Shown piece by piece: positions 6,913 to 13,211 of a DNA stretch of 64,000 nt. Source of the stretch: Mucilaginibacter pineti. Its GTDB lineage: Bacteria; Bacteroidota; Bacteroidia; Sphingobacteriales; Sphingobacteriaceae. A program made the translations under genes and the position numbers. The notes under the pieces were generated by a model. That model saw only the letters and a list, made by a program, of their open reading frames with translations. It was not told where the DNA came from and searched no databases. Position 1 is the first letter of the stretch. Every line of letters starts with the position of its first letter. Location: NCBI RefSeq assembly GCF_900101875.1, contig NZ_FNAI01000010.1:210338-274337 (forward strand), in the 5' to 3' direction.

Positions 6913-9300
6913 TTAAAGATTCACCCTGTTAACCGTTTGAGCCAGTATGTTTTGTTGGTTGTTAACGTCCTTCACGTCTACATAAATAGGGGGGAAGTTG
7001 TTGATCAACTGGTAGGCCAGCGTATTGGCCAGGTCTTTTACATCATTAACCGGTTGGTTGTAGTAACGGTTGGCGTTGCCGCCATCGGTAAATATACCGC
7101 CTATGGCATAGCCGCTGCCGGTATTTGGAGCCGAAAAATCACGCCCGCCGTGTGCTACGTTTATGGCGCTCACCAGGTTGCGTGCCCAAGGATTGCGCAT
7201 GGCTTCTGACACCACCACCGCCTCGCCCGAACGCAGGTAGGCATTGGTATTATCGGTACGGCTGTAACCAGGCAGCAGCGCGCCCCGCCCGTCCGACTGG
7301 TAATGCAAGCCGCCCTTGGCATACTGAGGAGCTTTTTGAGCCGCAATAGTGGCCACCTGTATGGCGGTAGAAGCAATAATACCCGGAATAACAAGCGGTG
7401 CCAATACACCCGCCTGCGAAGTGGCTTTGGTAATGGCCAGCGCACCGTTAACCACGGCCTGCAATATCGAAGCCTTTTGTTCGGCCTTAAAGGCCTTTAC
7501 CTTTTCGGCGGCTTCCTGTTTTTGGTATTTGGCTTCAATGGCCTTGCGCTGGGTAGCAGTTAAACTCTTATTGCTTAGTTCAGCAGCCTTATCCTGCTCC
7601 AGTCCCCGTATTTTGGCATCGCTTGATGATTTTATGTTATTACCGATGATGGAGAATGCCTTATCCGAAATTTGCTGGGCAGCTTTTACGGCGAAGTCCT
7701 TACGGTCCTGCTCGTTCTTTTTTGTGGCATCGGTAATTGCCTGTTCATATTGTAGTCTGATCTCGGCGGTGTCTTTGCCAGCCTCGGCGGCCTTTTGAAT
7801 TTCGAAATTGTATTTATCCGTTATCAGCTGCTTTTCGGCCTCCAGTTTATTCCAGGGTAGGGCTTTATCAACGTTATGCTGGTCTTTATCAATAACATCT
7901 TTTTGTTGCTGGGCATCAACAAGGTCTTTTTGTTGCTGCTGTACTTTGGCCAGTTCATCGGCATCCATTCGCTTAACAATTTCGCCAAGGCCTATATGAT
8001 ATTTTTCTTCCAGCTGCTGGCTTTCCTTACTGTAATCTTCCTGACTCAGGAGTTTGTTATCATACAAACGTTTTAGTGTAGCTTGTTCCTCGGTATAACT
8101 GTTTTTTTGCGATTCTATTTTTTTAGCCAATCCGTTAGCCGTGTCTTGTATTTGTTTTAGTTGAAAATCGTGGTATGCTTTTTCGGCAGCAGCAAGTGAG
8201 TTGGTTTGTTCTGGAGTAGATTGTTTGAAACTCTGCTCCAGTTTTTTAGCTGAATCACCTTTGGCAAGGACGCTGGCTCCATATTTTACGGTTAACTTTT
8301 CTACAGAATCGGCAAGTTTGTCGTTCTCTGTATTTAGCAACTTGGTATCAGAATGTAAATCATAAATTACTTTATCGCTTTCAGCAAGTAACTTTTTTTG
8401 CTTCTCCCACTCGTTAGTGTAAGGCTCTTTGACTCCGTGAGCCAATAAAAAATTTTTACTAAATTGTGTTGCCGCTGAATCATAAGATTTTGGAGACAAC
8501 GCATCTATTTCATCATTTGTCTTTTTTTGCTGAGCTAATATCTTTAAATTATTAGCCCTTTCTTTTGCTATTTTTTGCTCATTTTCTAAAGCTCTGCTTG
8601 CATTTGAAGTAATTTTGTTTTTATAGGCTTCGGCATAGGCTGCAGCCAGTATTTGTTCCTTTAAATTCTTATACTCATTAGACGCTTTACCAGTTAATAT
8701 AGTTTCATCTTTAAGGGCCTTAAAAGTATTGGGCCATTGATCTTTCAGTTCATCGATTATTTTTATTCGGTCGGTCAGCTTTACATTATGATCCTGCGTA
8801 GCCCTATATAAACTATTTAAGGCAGTTAGTTCGCCTTGTGCAGATTGCGCGCCTCTTAATCTGGTTTGGATCATAGCGTCAGCAATAATAGCGTTATCTT
8901 TCATCGCTTTACCGAATGCGGATAGTCTTGTTTCGCCTTTAATTAATTCACTTACCCAATTGATTATAGCCCCGCTATAAGTGGTAAGTAAGGTAATACC
9001 TACTGATATTATCGAGTTCCAGGAAAACATGGATGATGCTAACTGGGATAACACACTTACTGGTTTTTGACCGGATGCCGCAAGTTCTTTATTTTGGGCA
9101 TTTAATTTGGTCATAGCTTCTACCACCTCGGGTAGTTTCTCACCAATTGCTTTAAGCCCTGCTTCTAAACCATCAGAAAATTCGGGGAGCTTACTGTTAA
9201 CGCCTACTATTGAAGTTTTTAAGGCGTCCATAGCATCTTTGTATTCCTTTGCTTTGTTAATGTCGTCGTCGGTGATTCCGGTGTTGTTTTGATTTGCCAT
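6913..9300 (-). CDS. Phage tail tape measure protein
   Basis: A 795-residue protein with extensive coiled coil. The N-terminus (MANQNNTGITDDDINKAK) is followed by a hydrophobic segment around residues 90-120, long Gln/Lys/Ala-rich helices to about residue 640, then an Ala/Ile-rich hydrophobic stretch (LAPLVIPGIIASTAIQVAT) and a Gly-rich region, the usual tape-measure layout. It sets tail length and takes part in DNA ejection through the host membrane. Truncated relatives of its N-terminal part lie upstream (12113-12235, 10929-11663). It carries a leader element about 12 bases before its start and follows the last of three membrane-protein cassettes. Confidence 0.85.
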   Translation of the reverse strand: MANQNNTGITDDDINKAKEYKDAMDALKTSIVGVNSKLPEFSDGLEAGLKAIGEKLPEVVEAMTKLNAQNKELAASGQKPVSVLSQLASSMFSWNSIISVGITLLTTYSGAIINWVSELIKGETRLSAFGKAMKDNAIIADAMIQTRLRGAQSAQGELTALNSLYRATQDHNVKLTDRIKIIDELKDQWPNTFKALKDETILTGKASNEYKNLKEQILAAAYAEAYKNKITSNASRALENEQKIAKERANNLKILAQQKKTNDEIDALSPKSYDSAATQFSKNFLLAHGVKEPYTNEWEKQKKLLAESDKVIYDLHSDTKLLNTENDKLADSVEKLTVKYGASVLAKGDSAKKLEQSFKQSTPEQTNSLAAAEKAYHDFQLKQIQDTANGLAKKIESQKNSYTEEQATLKRLYDNKLLSQEDYSKESQQLEEKYHIGLGEIVKRMDADELAKVQQQQKDLVDAQQQKDVIDKDQHNVDKALPWNKLEAEKQLITDKYNFEIQKAAEAGKDTAEIRLQYEQAITDATKKNEQDRKDFAVKAAQQISDKAFSIIGNNIKSSSDAKIRGLEQDKAAELSNKSLTATQRKAIEAKYQKQEAAEKVKAFKAEQKASILQAVVNGALAITKATSQAGVLAPLVIPGIIASTAIQVATIAAQKAPQYAKGGLHYQSDGRGALLPGYSRTDNTNAYLRSGEAVVVSEAMRNPWARNLVSAINVAHGGRDFSAPNTGSGYAIGGIFTDGGNANRYYNQPVNDVKDLANTLAYQLINNFPPIYVDVKDVNNQQNILAQTVNRVNL

Positions 9301-9310
9301 CTTTATTCAG

Positions 9311-9338
9311 TTATGTTTTTAATGCCAAATGGCATAAT
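9311..9338 (-). promoter_or_regulatory. Palindromic phage leader element, copy 3
   Basis: On the minus strand TTATGCCATTTGGCAT is followed by TAAAAACATAA and, ten bases on, by the ATG of the tape measure gene. The arms of the palindrome are ATGCCA and TGGCAT. It is one of six copies of the shared element. Confidence 0.75.
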
Positions 9339-9375
9339 TGTGAAGTTTTTTTGAGATTCTAATTTTGATTCAAAA

Positions 9376-9936
9376 TTAGAATATTGATGTTTGGGCTTTT
9401 GTCGTATTGTATGTATGTATATAATAACAGCTATCAGTAATTACGTAATTATTGGGGATCTTATCAGGATTGATTACCTTATCTATCATTTGCACAACAG
9501 GTTTAATAGCATAAAAATATGGTTCACCTTTTATCGACATTCTTTTAACATAATCACCTATATAGGCAGTTTTGTATTTTAGTAACCGTTTAATTATTAT
9601 AGCATCCCCTGTATTAATAATCTTTAAAGGAGCAGATGGATTGAATTTTTTCATCAGATCAGACTTTTTCGAAGAATCAATATTTAAACGCTCAATTTCA
9701 GCAAGGGTCATTGGTCTTATTATCTTATAAATATTTATGTCAAGATCATGGCTTATGCAATCATCTGCGGCATAAAGTTTGTCTCCCTTATCTAAATGAA
9801 CAGGTATAAATGTCATATAAGCAGCTATAAAGTAATATCTTCCAAAATAACCAATACTAAATAAAAGGATAATAATACTAATTATGATCCATCTTTTACG
9901 TTTGGGTTTATTATTGTTTATAGTCGATGCTGACAT
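9376..9936 (-). CDS. Single-pass membrane protein, cassette paralogue A
   Basis: A 186-residue protein: basic N-terminus (NNNKPKRKRW), one membrane helix at about residues 16-38 (IIISIIILLFSIGYFG), then a ~145-residue domain on the other side, probably periplasmic. Shared motifs with the two paralogues at 10211 and 12308 are a DKLYAADD-like box after the helix, IRPMT, KTAYIGDY, YAIKP and a C-terminal NYVI...CYYI. No known family recognised. It is preceded by a ~67-base repeat also found before the paralogues and lies 75 bases before the tape measure start. A role in superinfection exclusion or ejection control is inference from location and topology only. Confidence 0.75.
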   Translation of the reverse strand: MSASTINNNKPKRKRWIIISIIILLFSIGYFGRYYFIAAYMTFIPVHLDKGDKLYAADDCISHDLDINIYKIIRPMTLAEIERLNIDSSKKSDLMKKFNPSAPLKIINTGDAIIIKRLLKYKTAYIGDYVKRMSIKGEPYFYAIKPVVQMIDKVINPDKIPNNYVITDSCYYIHTYNTTKAQTSIF

Positions 9937-9940
9937 TTTT

Positions 9941-10008
9941 TAGGTTGCTAATTTTATTGGTAAAAATAATAAATTCAATATTGAAATGCAAATTAAAATA
10001 ATTACACA
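9941..10008 (-). promoter_or_regulatory. Upstream repeat of membrane-protein cassette A
   Basis: About 67 AT-rich bases, nearly identical to 10848-10916 and 12846-12912, each ending a few bases before the start of one of the three membrane-protein paralogues. On the minus strand it contains TTTGCATTTCAATATTG and, about 20 bases on, TTATTTTTACC, which resembles a -33/-7 pair of Bacteroidota promoters (TTG and TAnnTTTG). Probable dedicated promoter. Confidence 0.65.
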
Positions 10009-10027
10009 GGTGGGTTGCGATTAGTTA

Positions 10028-10153
10028 TTACACGCGGCACGAATAGACCAGCGGGATATCGAGCGATTTGCTCATTTCAATCGCTTGGTTTTTAAGCTGA
10101 TCGGTACCGGTATTTACATCCGATAAAATTTGTTTGTTAATTTCATTTGGCAT
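10028..10153 (-). pseudogene. 41-residue stub of a phage gene
   Basis: A short frame MPNEINKQILSDV... ending SLDIPLVYSCRV and a stop. It has its own copy of the leader element only seven bases before the ATG, as the tape measure does, and sits in the same place relative to cassette B as the tape measure does to cassette A. It is unlike the tape measure N-terminus and matches nothing I recognise. It may be a truncated N-terminus of another tail gene or a genuine small protein. It escaped the usual ORF length limits. Confidence 0.5.
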
Positions 10154-10159
10154 TGTTTT

Positions 10160-10187
10160 TTATGTTTAATATGACATTTGGCATAAT
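10160..10187 (-). promoter_or_regulatory. Palindromic phage leader element, copy 4
   Basis: On the minus strand TTATGCCAAATGTCAT is followed by ATTAAACATAA and the ATG of the 41-residue stub. One mismatch in the right arm (GTCAT instead of GGCAT). Confidence 0.7.
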
Positions 10188-10210
10188 TTATTAGAAATAA
10201 AGCATTTGCT

Positions 10211-10840
10211 TTATTTTTTAAACTGCGGGGCTTCTTCTAATCTTGCGTCACTTGCATCCATATAGTAATTATCATTTGATAAAATATAGCCTTTGGGAAT
10301 GTCTAATAAATAATGGGATGGTTTTTTAAACGCTGGTTTAAATATATACCAATGATCTATAAATCCAGATTCATGAATACTATCCTTTCCTACATATATA
10401 CCCACAAAACTTGATTTTGACTTGAAAAGGCTATCAACTTTATATGTTATTTCGGCAGTTACAAGTTGTGGTTTTAAGGAAGTATCAAGTTGTGCTTTGA
10501 GTTTTACTTTTTCCCATTCCTGTATCTTCATTGTATCTATATCCGATGCCGCTATAGGTTTCAATAATCTAAACGGCGTGAATTCTGTGAGGATAGTGTC
10601 TTTGAAAAAGCCATCATAAGCATATAATCTATCTCCTGGTTTTACTTTGTTCCAAGTTAATTTTGAATCCTGATTTAAGGCGCCATGAATAATAAAGATA
10701 AACAACCCGATACCAATAACAGCAGCAAGTGCCGTCCAAAACAGTTTGTTCATTACGTTTCCACTTCTGAGAAAACGGCTTAAAAAATTGTATGTTCCGC
10801 GTTCTTCTGCGTAATCTCTTATTTCGTTAAAATCTGCCAT
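10211..10840 (-). CDS. Single-pass membrane protein, cassette paralogue B
   Basis: A 209-residue protein starting MADFNEIRDYAEERG. One membrane helix lies at about residues 32-52 (LFWTALAAVIGIGLFIFII), preceded by a ~30-residue cytoplasmic part that is longer than in the paralogues. The outer domain shares DRLYAYDG, LLKPI, SFVGIYVG, WYIFKP and a C-terminal PKGYILSNDNYYMD with paralogues at 9376 and 12308. The open frame extends 32 codons further upstream, but those codons fall in the AT-rich repeat that also precedes the paralogues, so I chose the ATG at 10840. Function unknown. Confidence 0.75.
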   Translation of the reverse strand: MADFNEIRDYAEERGTYNFLSRFLRSGNVMNKLFWTALAAVIGIGLFIFIIHGALNQDSKLTWNKVKPGDRLYAYDGFFKDTILTEFTPFRLLKPIAASDIDTMKIQEWEKVKLKAQLDTSLKPQLVTAEITYKVDSLFKSKSSFVGIYVGKDSIHESGFIDHWYIFKPAFKKPSHYLLDIPKGYILSNDNYYMDASDARLEEAPQFKK

Positions 10841-10847
10841 ATTGCTT

Positions 10848-10916
10848 AGGTTTGCTAATTTTATTGGTAAAAATAATAAATTCAATATTGAAATGCAAAT
10901 AAAAATAATTACATAG
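10848..10916 (-). promoter_or_regulatory. Upstream repeat of membrane-protein cassette B
   Basis: Near-identical to the repeats at 9941 and 12846. Ends about eight bases before the start of paralogue B and begins directly after the end of the truncated tape measure. The hydrophobic peptide that it would encode in frame with paralogue B is probably not translated, since the repeat is not in frame upstream of paralogue A. Confidence 0.65.
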
Positions 10917-10928
10917 TTGCTTTGTTGG

Positions 10929-11663
10929 TTAAGCAAACTCGGCTAATTGCTCTATTTTAATTTCAACGGCTCTTGCTCTTGCATTCTCAGATATTGATTT
11001 GGTAAGGTCATCATAACTACTTTTGGCATTACCATTCATTATGATTTCATCTTTCAAGCCTGCAAAATGACTTGGAAATTCTTTCTTAAGTTCTTTCACG
11101 CTTAAAAGTCTATCAGCAGTAGCATTATTTAAGTCTGTTGCCGATTTATAAAGAATTTTAAGCCGGGTAGACTCGGATGCGACATCTTTGTTTGATGATC
11201 TCATTATATCATTGAGATTTTTAAAGTTTTTTGTTACAGCCACTAAAGCGTCATTTCCCTTAAATAAGGCGGTTGCAAAGTTTATAATTTCGGGAAGAAA
11301 AGCTGTAATAATACCTAACCCTCCGGAAAGGGCAACTCCCCAAGTTCTCATTGTATTGGTAAATAGTATAACTACTTCATTCCACAAGACAAATGAGGAC
11401 GACGCATTGGTAACATTATCATACATCTTATCACTATCAGATGCTACTTCTTTGTGTTGATCGTTAAGTTTAGATAATGATTCGGTATATTTTGATAAAT
11501 TACGATCTAAGGTATTTAGATTATTTGAGAATGAATTAAATGGTTGTGAGAGCCCGTTTACAGATTTGCGTAAACTGTCAAACGCTTTGGTGTAGGTATC
11601 TATTTGTTTTTGTCCATTGCCACTTACAGTAACATCAATGGAAATTTTGTTATCATCTGCCAT
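10929..11663 (-). pseudogene. Truncated tape measure N-terminus (type B)
   Basis: A 244-residue protein resembling the first third of the tape measure at 6913-9300. The N-terminus (MADDNKISIDVTVSGNG) differs, but from about residue 90 on the two share a hydrophobic segment, a KGNDAL/KGETRL-type motif, LKILYKSATD/LNSLYRATQD and FAGLKDEIIMNGNA/FKALKDETILTGKA. It then stops where the long coiled coil should start, followed immediately by cassette B. It is either a remnant of a second tape measure interrupted by the cassette or a shortened protein that is still made. A 36-residue copy of its N-terminus lies at 11822-11932. Confidence 0.7.
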
Positions 11664-11693
11664 TTTTATAGGTTTATTGAATAATTAATTGTT

Positions 11694-11837
11694 ATGAAAA
11701 TATTAAAATCGGAGACATTTAGGGATTTGGACAAACTAACCTCGTTTGCAAATAAACTCAAACTTGCAAAGGATGATATAGTGGTAATTACGCAGACAGT
11801 ATACTGCGTTGTTTTGTGGTATTATGGAGAAGAATAA
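11694..11837 (+). CDS. Tiny opposite-strand protein, paralogue 1
   Basis: A 47-residue frame (MKILKSETFRDLDKL ... DDIVVITQTVYCVVLWYYGEE) on the strand opposite the phage genes. It starts 31 bases from the divergent start of the truncated tape measure. Two paralogues lie at 11963-12106 (same length, mostly identical) and 13035-13211 (58 residues, diverged). All share M-x-ILKS, a helix, D-I-x-VITQ and a final L-x-Y strand. Preservation of the pattern in diverged copies argues that it is a real gene. I do not recognise the family. Confidence 0.65.
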   Translation: MKILKSETFRDLDKLTSFANKLKLAKDDIVVITQTVYCVVLWYYGEE

Positions 11838-11932
11838 TTAACTAATTCTTGGATAATTTGTGTAGCTAATGCCGTACTTTCTTGCTCGCCAGTGATTGTC
11901 ACATCAATGGATATTTTGTTATCATCTGCCAT
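11822..11932 (-). pseudogene. 36-residue remnant of tape measure type B start
   Basis: Begins MADDNKISIDVTITG, nearly the same as the start of the truncated tape measure at 11663, then diverges and stops after VNYSSP. It and the divergent tiny gene at 11963 form a unit of 269 bases that repeats the arrangement at 11663/11694 exactly (same 30-base spacing). It overlaps the 3' end of the tiny gene at 11694 in antisense. Probably a duplication product. Confidence 0.6.
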
Positions 11933-11962
11933 TTTTATAGGTTTAGTAAATAATTAATTGGT

Positions 11963-12106
11963 ATGAAAATATTAAAATCGAAAGCGTTTAAGGATTTGGA
12001 CAAACTAACATCGTTTGCAAATAATCTCAGACTTACAAAGGACGATATAGTAGTAATTACGCAGACCGAATATTGGATCGTTTTATGGTATTATGGAGAA
12101 GAATAA
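11963..12106 (+). CDS. Tiny opposite-strand protein, paralogue 2
   Basis: A 47-residue frame (MKILKSKAFKDLDKL ... DDIVVITQTEYWIVLWYYGEE), about 80 percent identical to paralogue 1 by eye. It lies 31 bases from the divergent start of the 36-residue tape-measure remnant and ends a few bases before the stop of the tape-measure type A remnant. Changes between the copies are mostly conservative substitutions and no stop has appeared. Function unknown. Confidence 0.65.
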   Translation: MKILKSKAFKDLDKLTSFANNLRLTKDDIVVITQTEYWIVLWYYGEE

Positions 12107-12112
12107 TAGTTT

Positions 12113-12235
12113 TTAACGCTGTAGTTTACTGTTAACGCCAATTATAGAAGTTTTTAAGGCATTCATAGCATCTTTATACTCCTTTGCTTTTTTAATGTCG
12201 TCGTCGGTGATTCCGACGGTGTTTTGATTTGCCAT
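12113..12235 (-). pseudogene. 40-residue remnant of tape measure type A start
   Basis: Reads MANQNTVGITDDDIKKAK ... KTSIIGVNSKLQR then stop. The first 38 residues match the N-terminus of the full tape measure at 9300 with a few changes, and the phage leader element is conserved before it. The match ends abruptly and the next bases hold the tiny opposite-strand gene. It shows that the tape-measure start has been duplicated. Confidence 0.75.
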
Positions 12236-12240
12236 AATAA

Positions 12241-12267
12241 TTATGTTTTAAGTGCCAATTGGCATAA
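12241..12267 (-). promoter_or_regulatory. Palindromic phage leader element, copy 5
   Basis: On the minus strand TTATGCCAATTGGCAC is followed by TTAAAACATAA and then, five bases on, the ATG of the type A remnant. The core TGCCAATTGGCA is a perfect 12-base palindrome. Confidence 0.75.
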
Positions 12268-12307
12268 TATAAAATATTTTTAAGTTTGAGAAATGAATTA
12301 TTTAAAC

Positions 12308-12841
12308 TTAAAAAGCGTCTTTGTTACTAGTTTGGATTGCAAGTACGTAAAAAGGTCCATCCTCATAAGTATAACCTGATGGCAGATCGTAAAGATTAGT
12401 TCCTGTTTGTTTAACTAAAGCTTTTTTATTGATAACTAAAGAGAAAAATATCATCGGATGAAAATTATCACCAGCTTTTACGTCATAAATCTTATATCCT
12501 GTATAGGTGCCTATACACGTTGTTTTATATTTCTTTAAACTGTCAACACTTATAGCCCATGCACATTCTATCATGTAAGGTTTACCAGATGAATTTTTAT
12601 CTATGGGTCGTATTTTTCTGTAAAGATTTAAAATATAAGAATGTTCATCAATCACGTATTTTTTAGCAAAGATTCTATCCTGGAGTTTATAATGATTGTT
12701 TTTTGCATTTAAATAATAGAGCTGTAAAAAGGATTTATTAGCTAAAACCAGCCCCGCTATTATAATAATAGATACTGTTCCAATTAATAACCATCTATAT
12801 TTTTGAAAACCTGACTTCTTAGTTGAAATTTTATTTGACAT
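12308..12841 (-). CDS. Single-pass membrane protein, cassette paralogue C
   Basis: A 177-residue protein: basic N-terminus (KISTKKSGFQKYR), one membrane helix at about residues 17-36 (LIGTVSIIIIAGLVLA), then an outer domain. Motifs shared with the paralogues at 9376 and 10211 are a DRIFAKKYVID box, RKIRPID, KTTCIGTYTG, a hydrophobic strand, LYDLPSGYTYEDGPFYV. Pairwise identity between the three is low, so the copies are old or under diversifying selection. Upstream repeat at 12846; followed by a leader element and a tape-measure remnant. Function unknown. Confidence 0.75.
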   Translation of the reverse strand: MSNKISTKKSGFQKYRWLLIGTVSIIIIAGLVLANKSFLQLYYLNAKNNHYKLQDRIFAKKYVIDEHSYILNLYRKIRPIDKNSSGKPYMIECAWAISVDSLKKYKTTCIGTYTGYKIYDVKAGDNFHPMIFFSLVINKKALVKQTGTNLYDLPSGYTYEDGPFYVLAIQTSNKDAF

Positions 12842-12845
12842 TATT

Positions 12846-12912
12846 TAGGTTTGCTAATTTTATTGGTAAAAATAATAAATTCAGTAATGAAATGCAAATT
12901 AAAATAATTACA
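12846..12912 (-). promoter_or_regulatory. Upstream repeat of membrane-protein cassette C
   Basis: Third copy of the ~67-base AT-rich repeat (see 9941 and 10848), with two or three changes. Homology to the region before cassette A continues for about 30 further bases upstream, where both copies show GTGCCGC followed by a stop-like TTAACYA, as if both followed the end of the same gene. Confidence 0.65.
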
Positions 12913-13034
12913 TAATTGAGTTGCGCCTGGTTAAGCACAAGCGGCACAAACGCGCTGGCGGGCGGCCTATTATCTTATCCTAACCCTGTAACAAAATATC
13001 CACTTTATAATCATATTGAAAAAACGCCAGCAAT

Positions 13035-13211
13035 ATGATCATCTTAAAATCAGACTACTTTAGCACCCATGAACGCCTTTCACGCTTTATAAATGAAAAC
13101 CACATAAAGCGCGAGGATATATTGGTTATTACCCAAGTTCCGGGTTCGTTTACTATTTTGTTTTATGCAGATGATTCAGTACAGGAGATAACACACGGCA
13201 TGTTCTCTTAA
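13035..13211 (+). CDS. Tiny opposite-strand protein, paralogue 3
   Basis: A 58-residue frame starting MIILKSDYFSTHERL, with KREDILVITQVPGSF and a longer C-terminus. It is a diverged relative of the two 47-residue genes at 11694 and 11963: same order of ILKS box, helix, DI-VITQ strand and aromatic strand. It converges on the 678-residue tail gene and overlaps its stop by four bases. Function unknown. Confidence 0.6.
   Translation: MIILKSDYFSTHERLSRFINENHIKREDILVITQVPGSFTILFYADDSVQEITHGMFS

Noticed and set aside
10841..10936. A 32-residue hydrophobic N-terminal extension of membrane paralogue B
   Set aside because: The sequence is part of the ~67-base repeat that also precedes the other two paralogues, where it is not in frame with a start; it is more likely promoter DNA.
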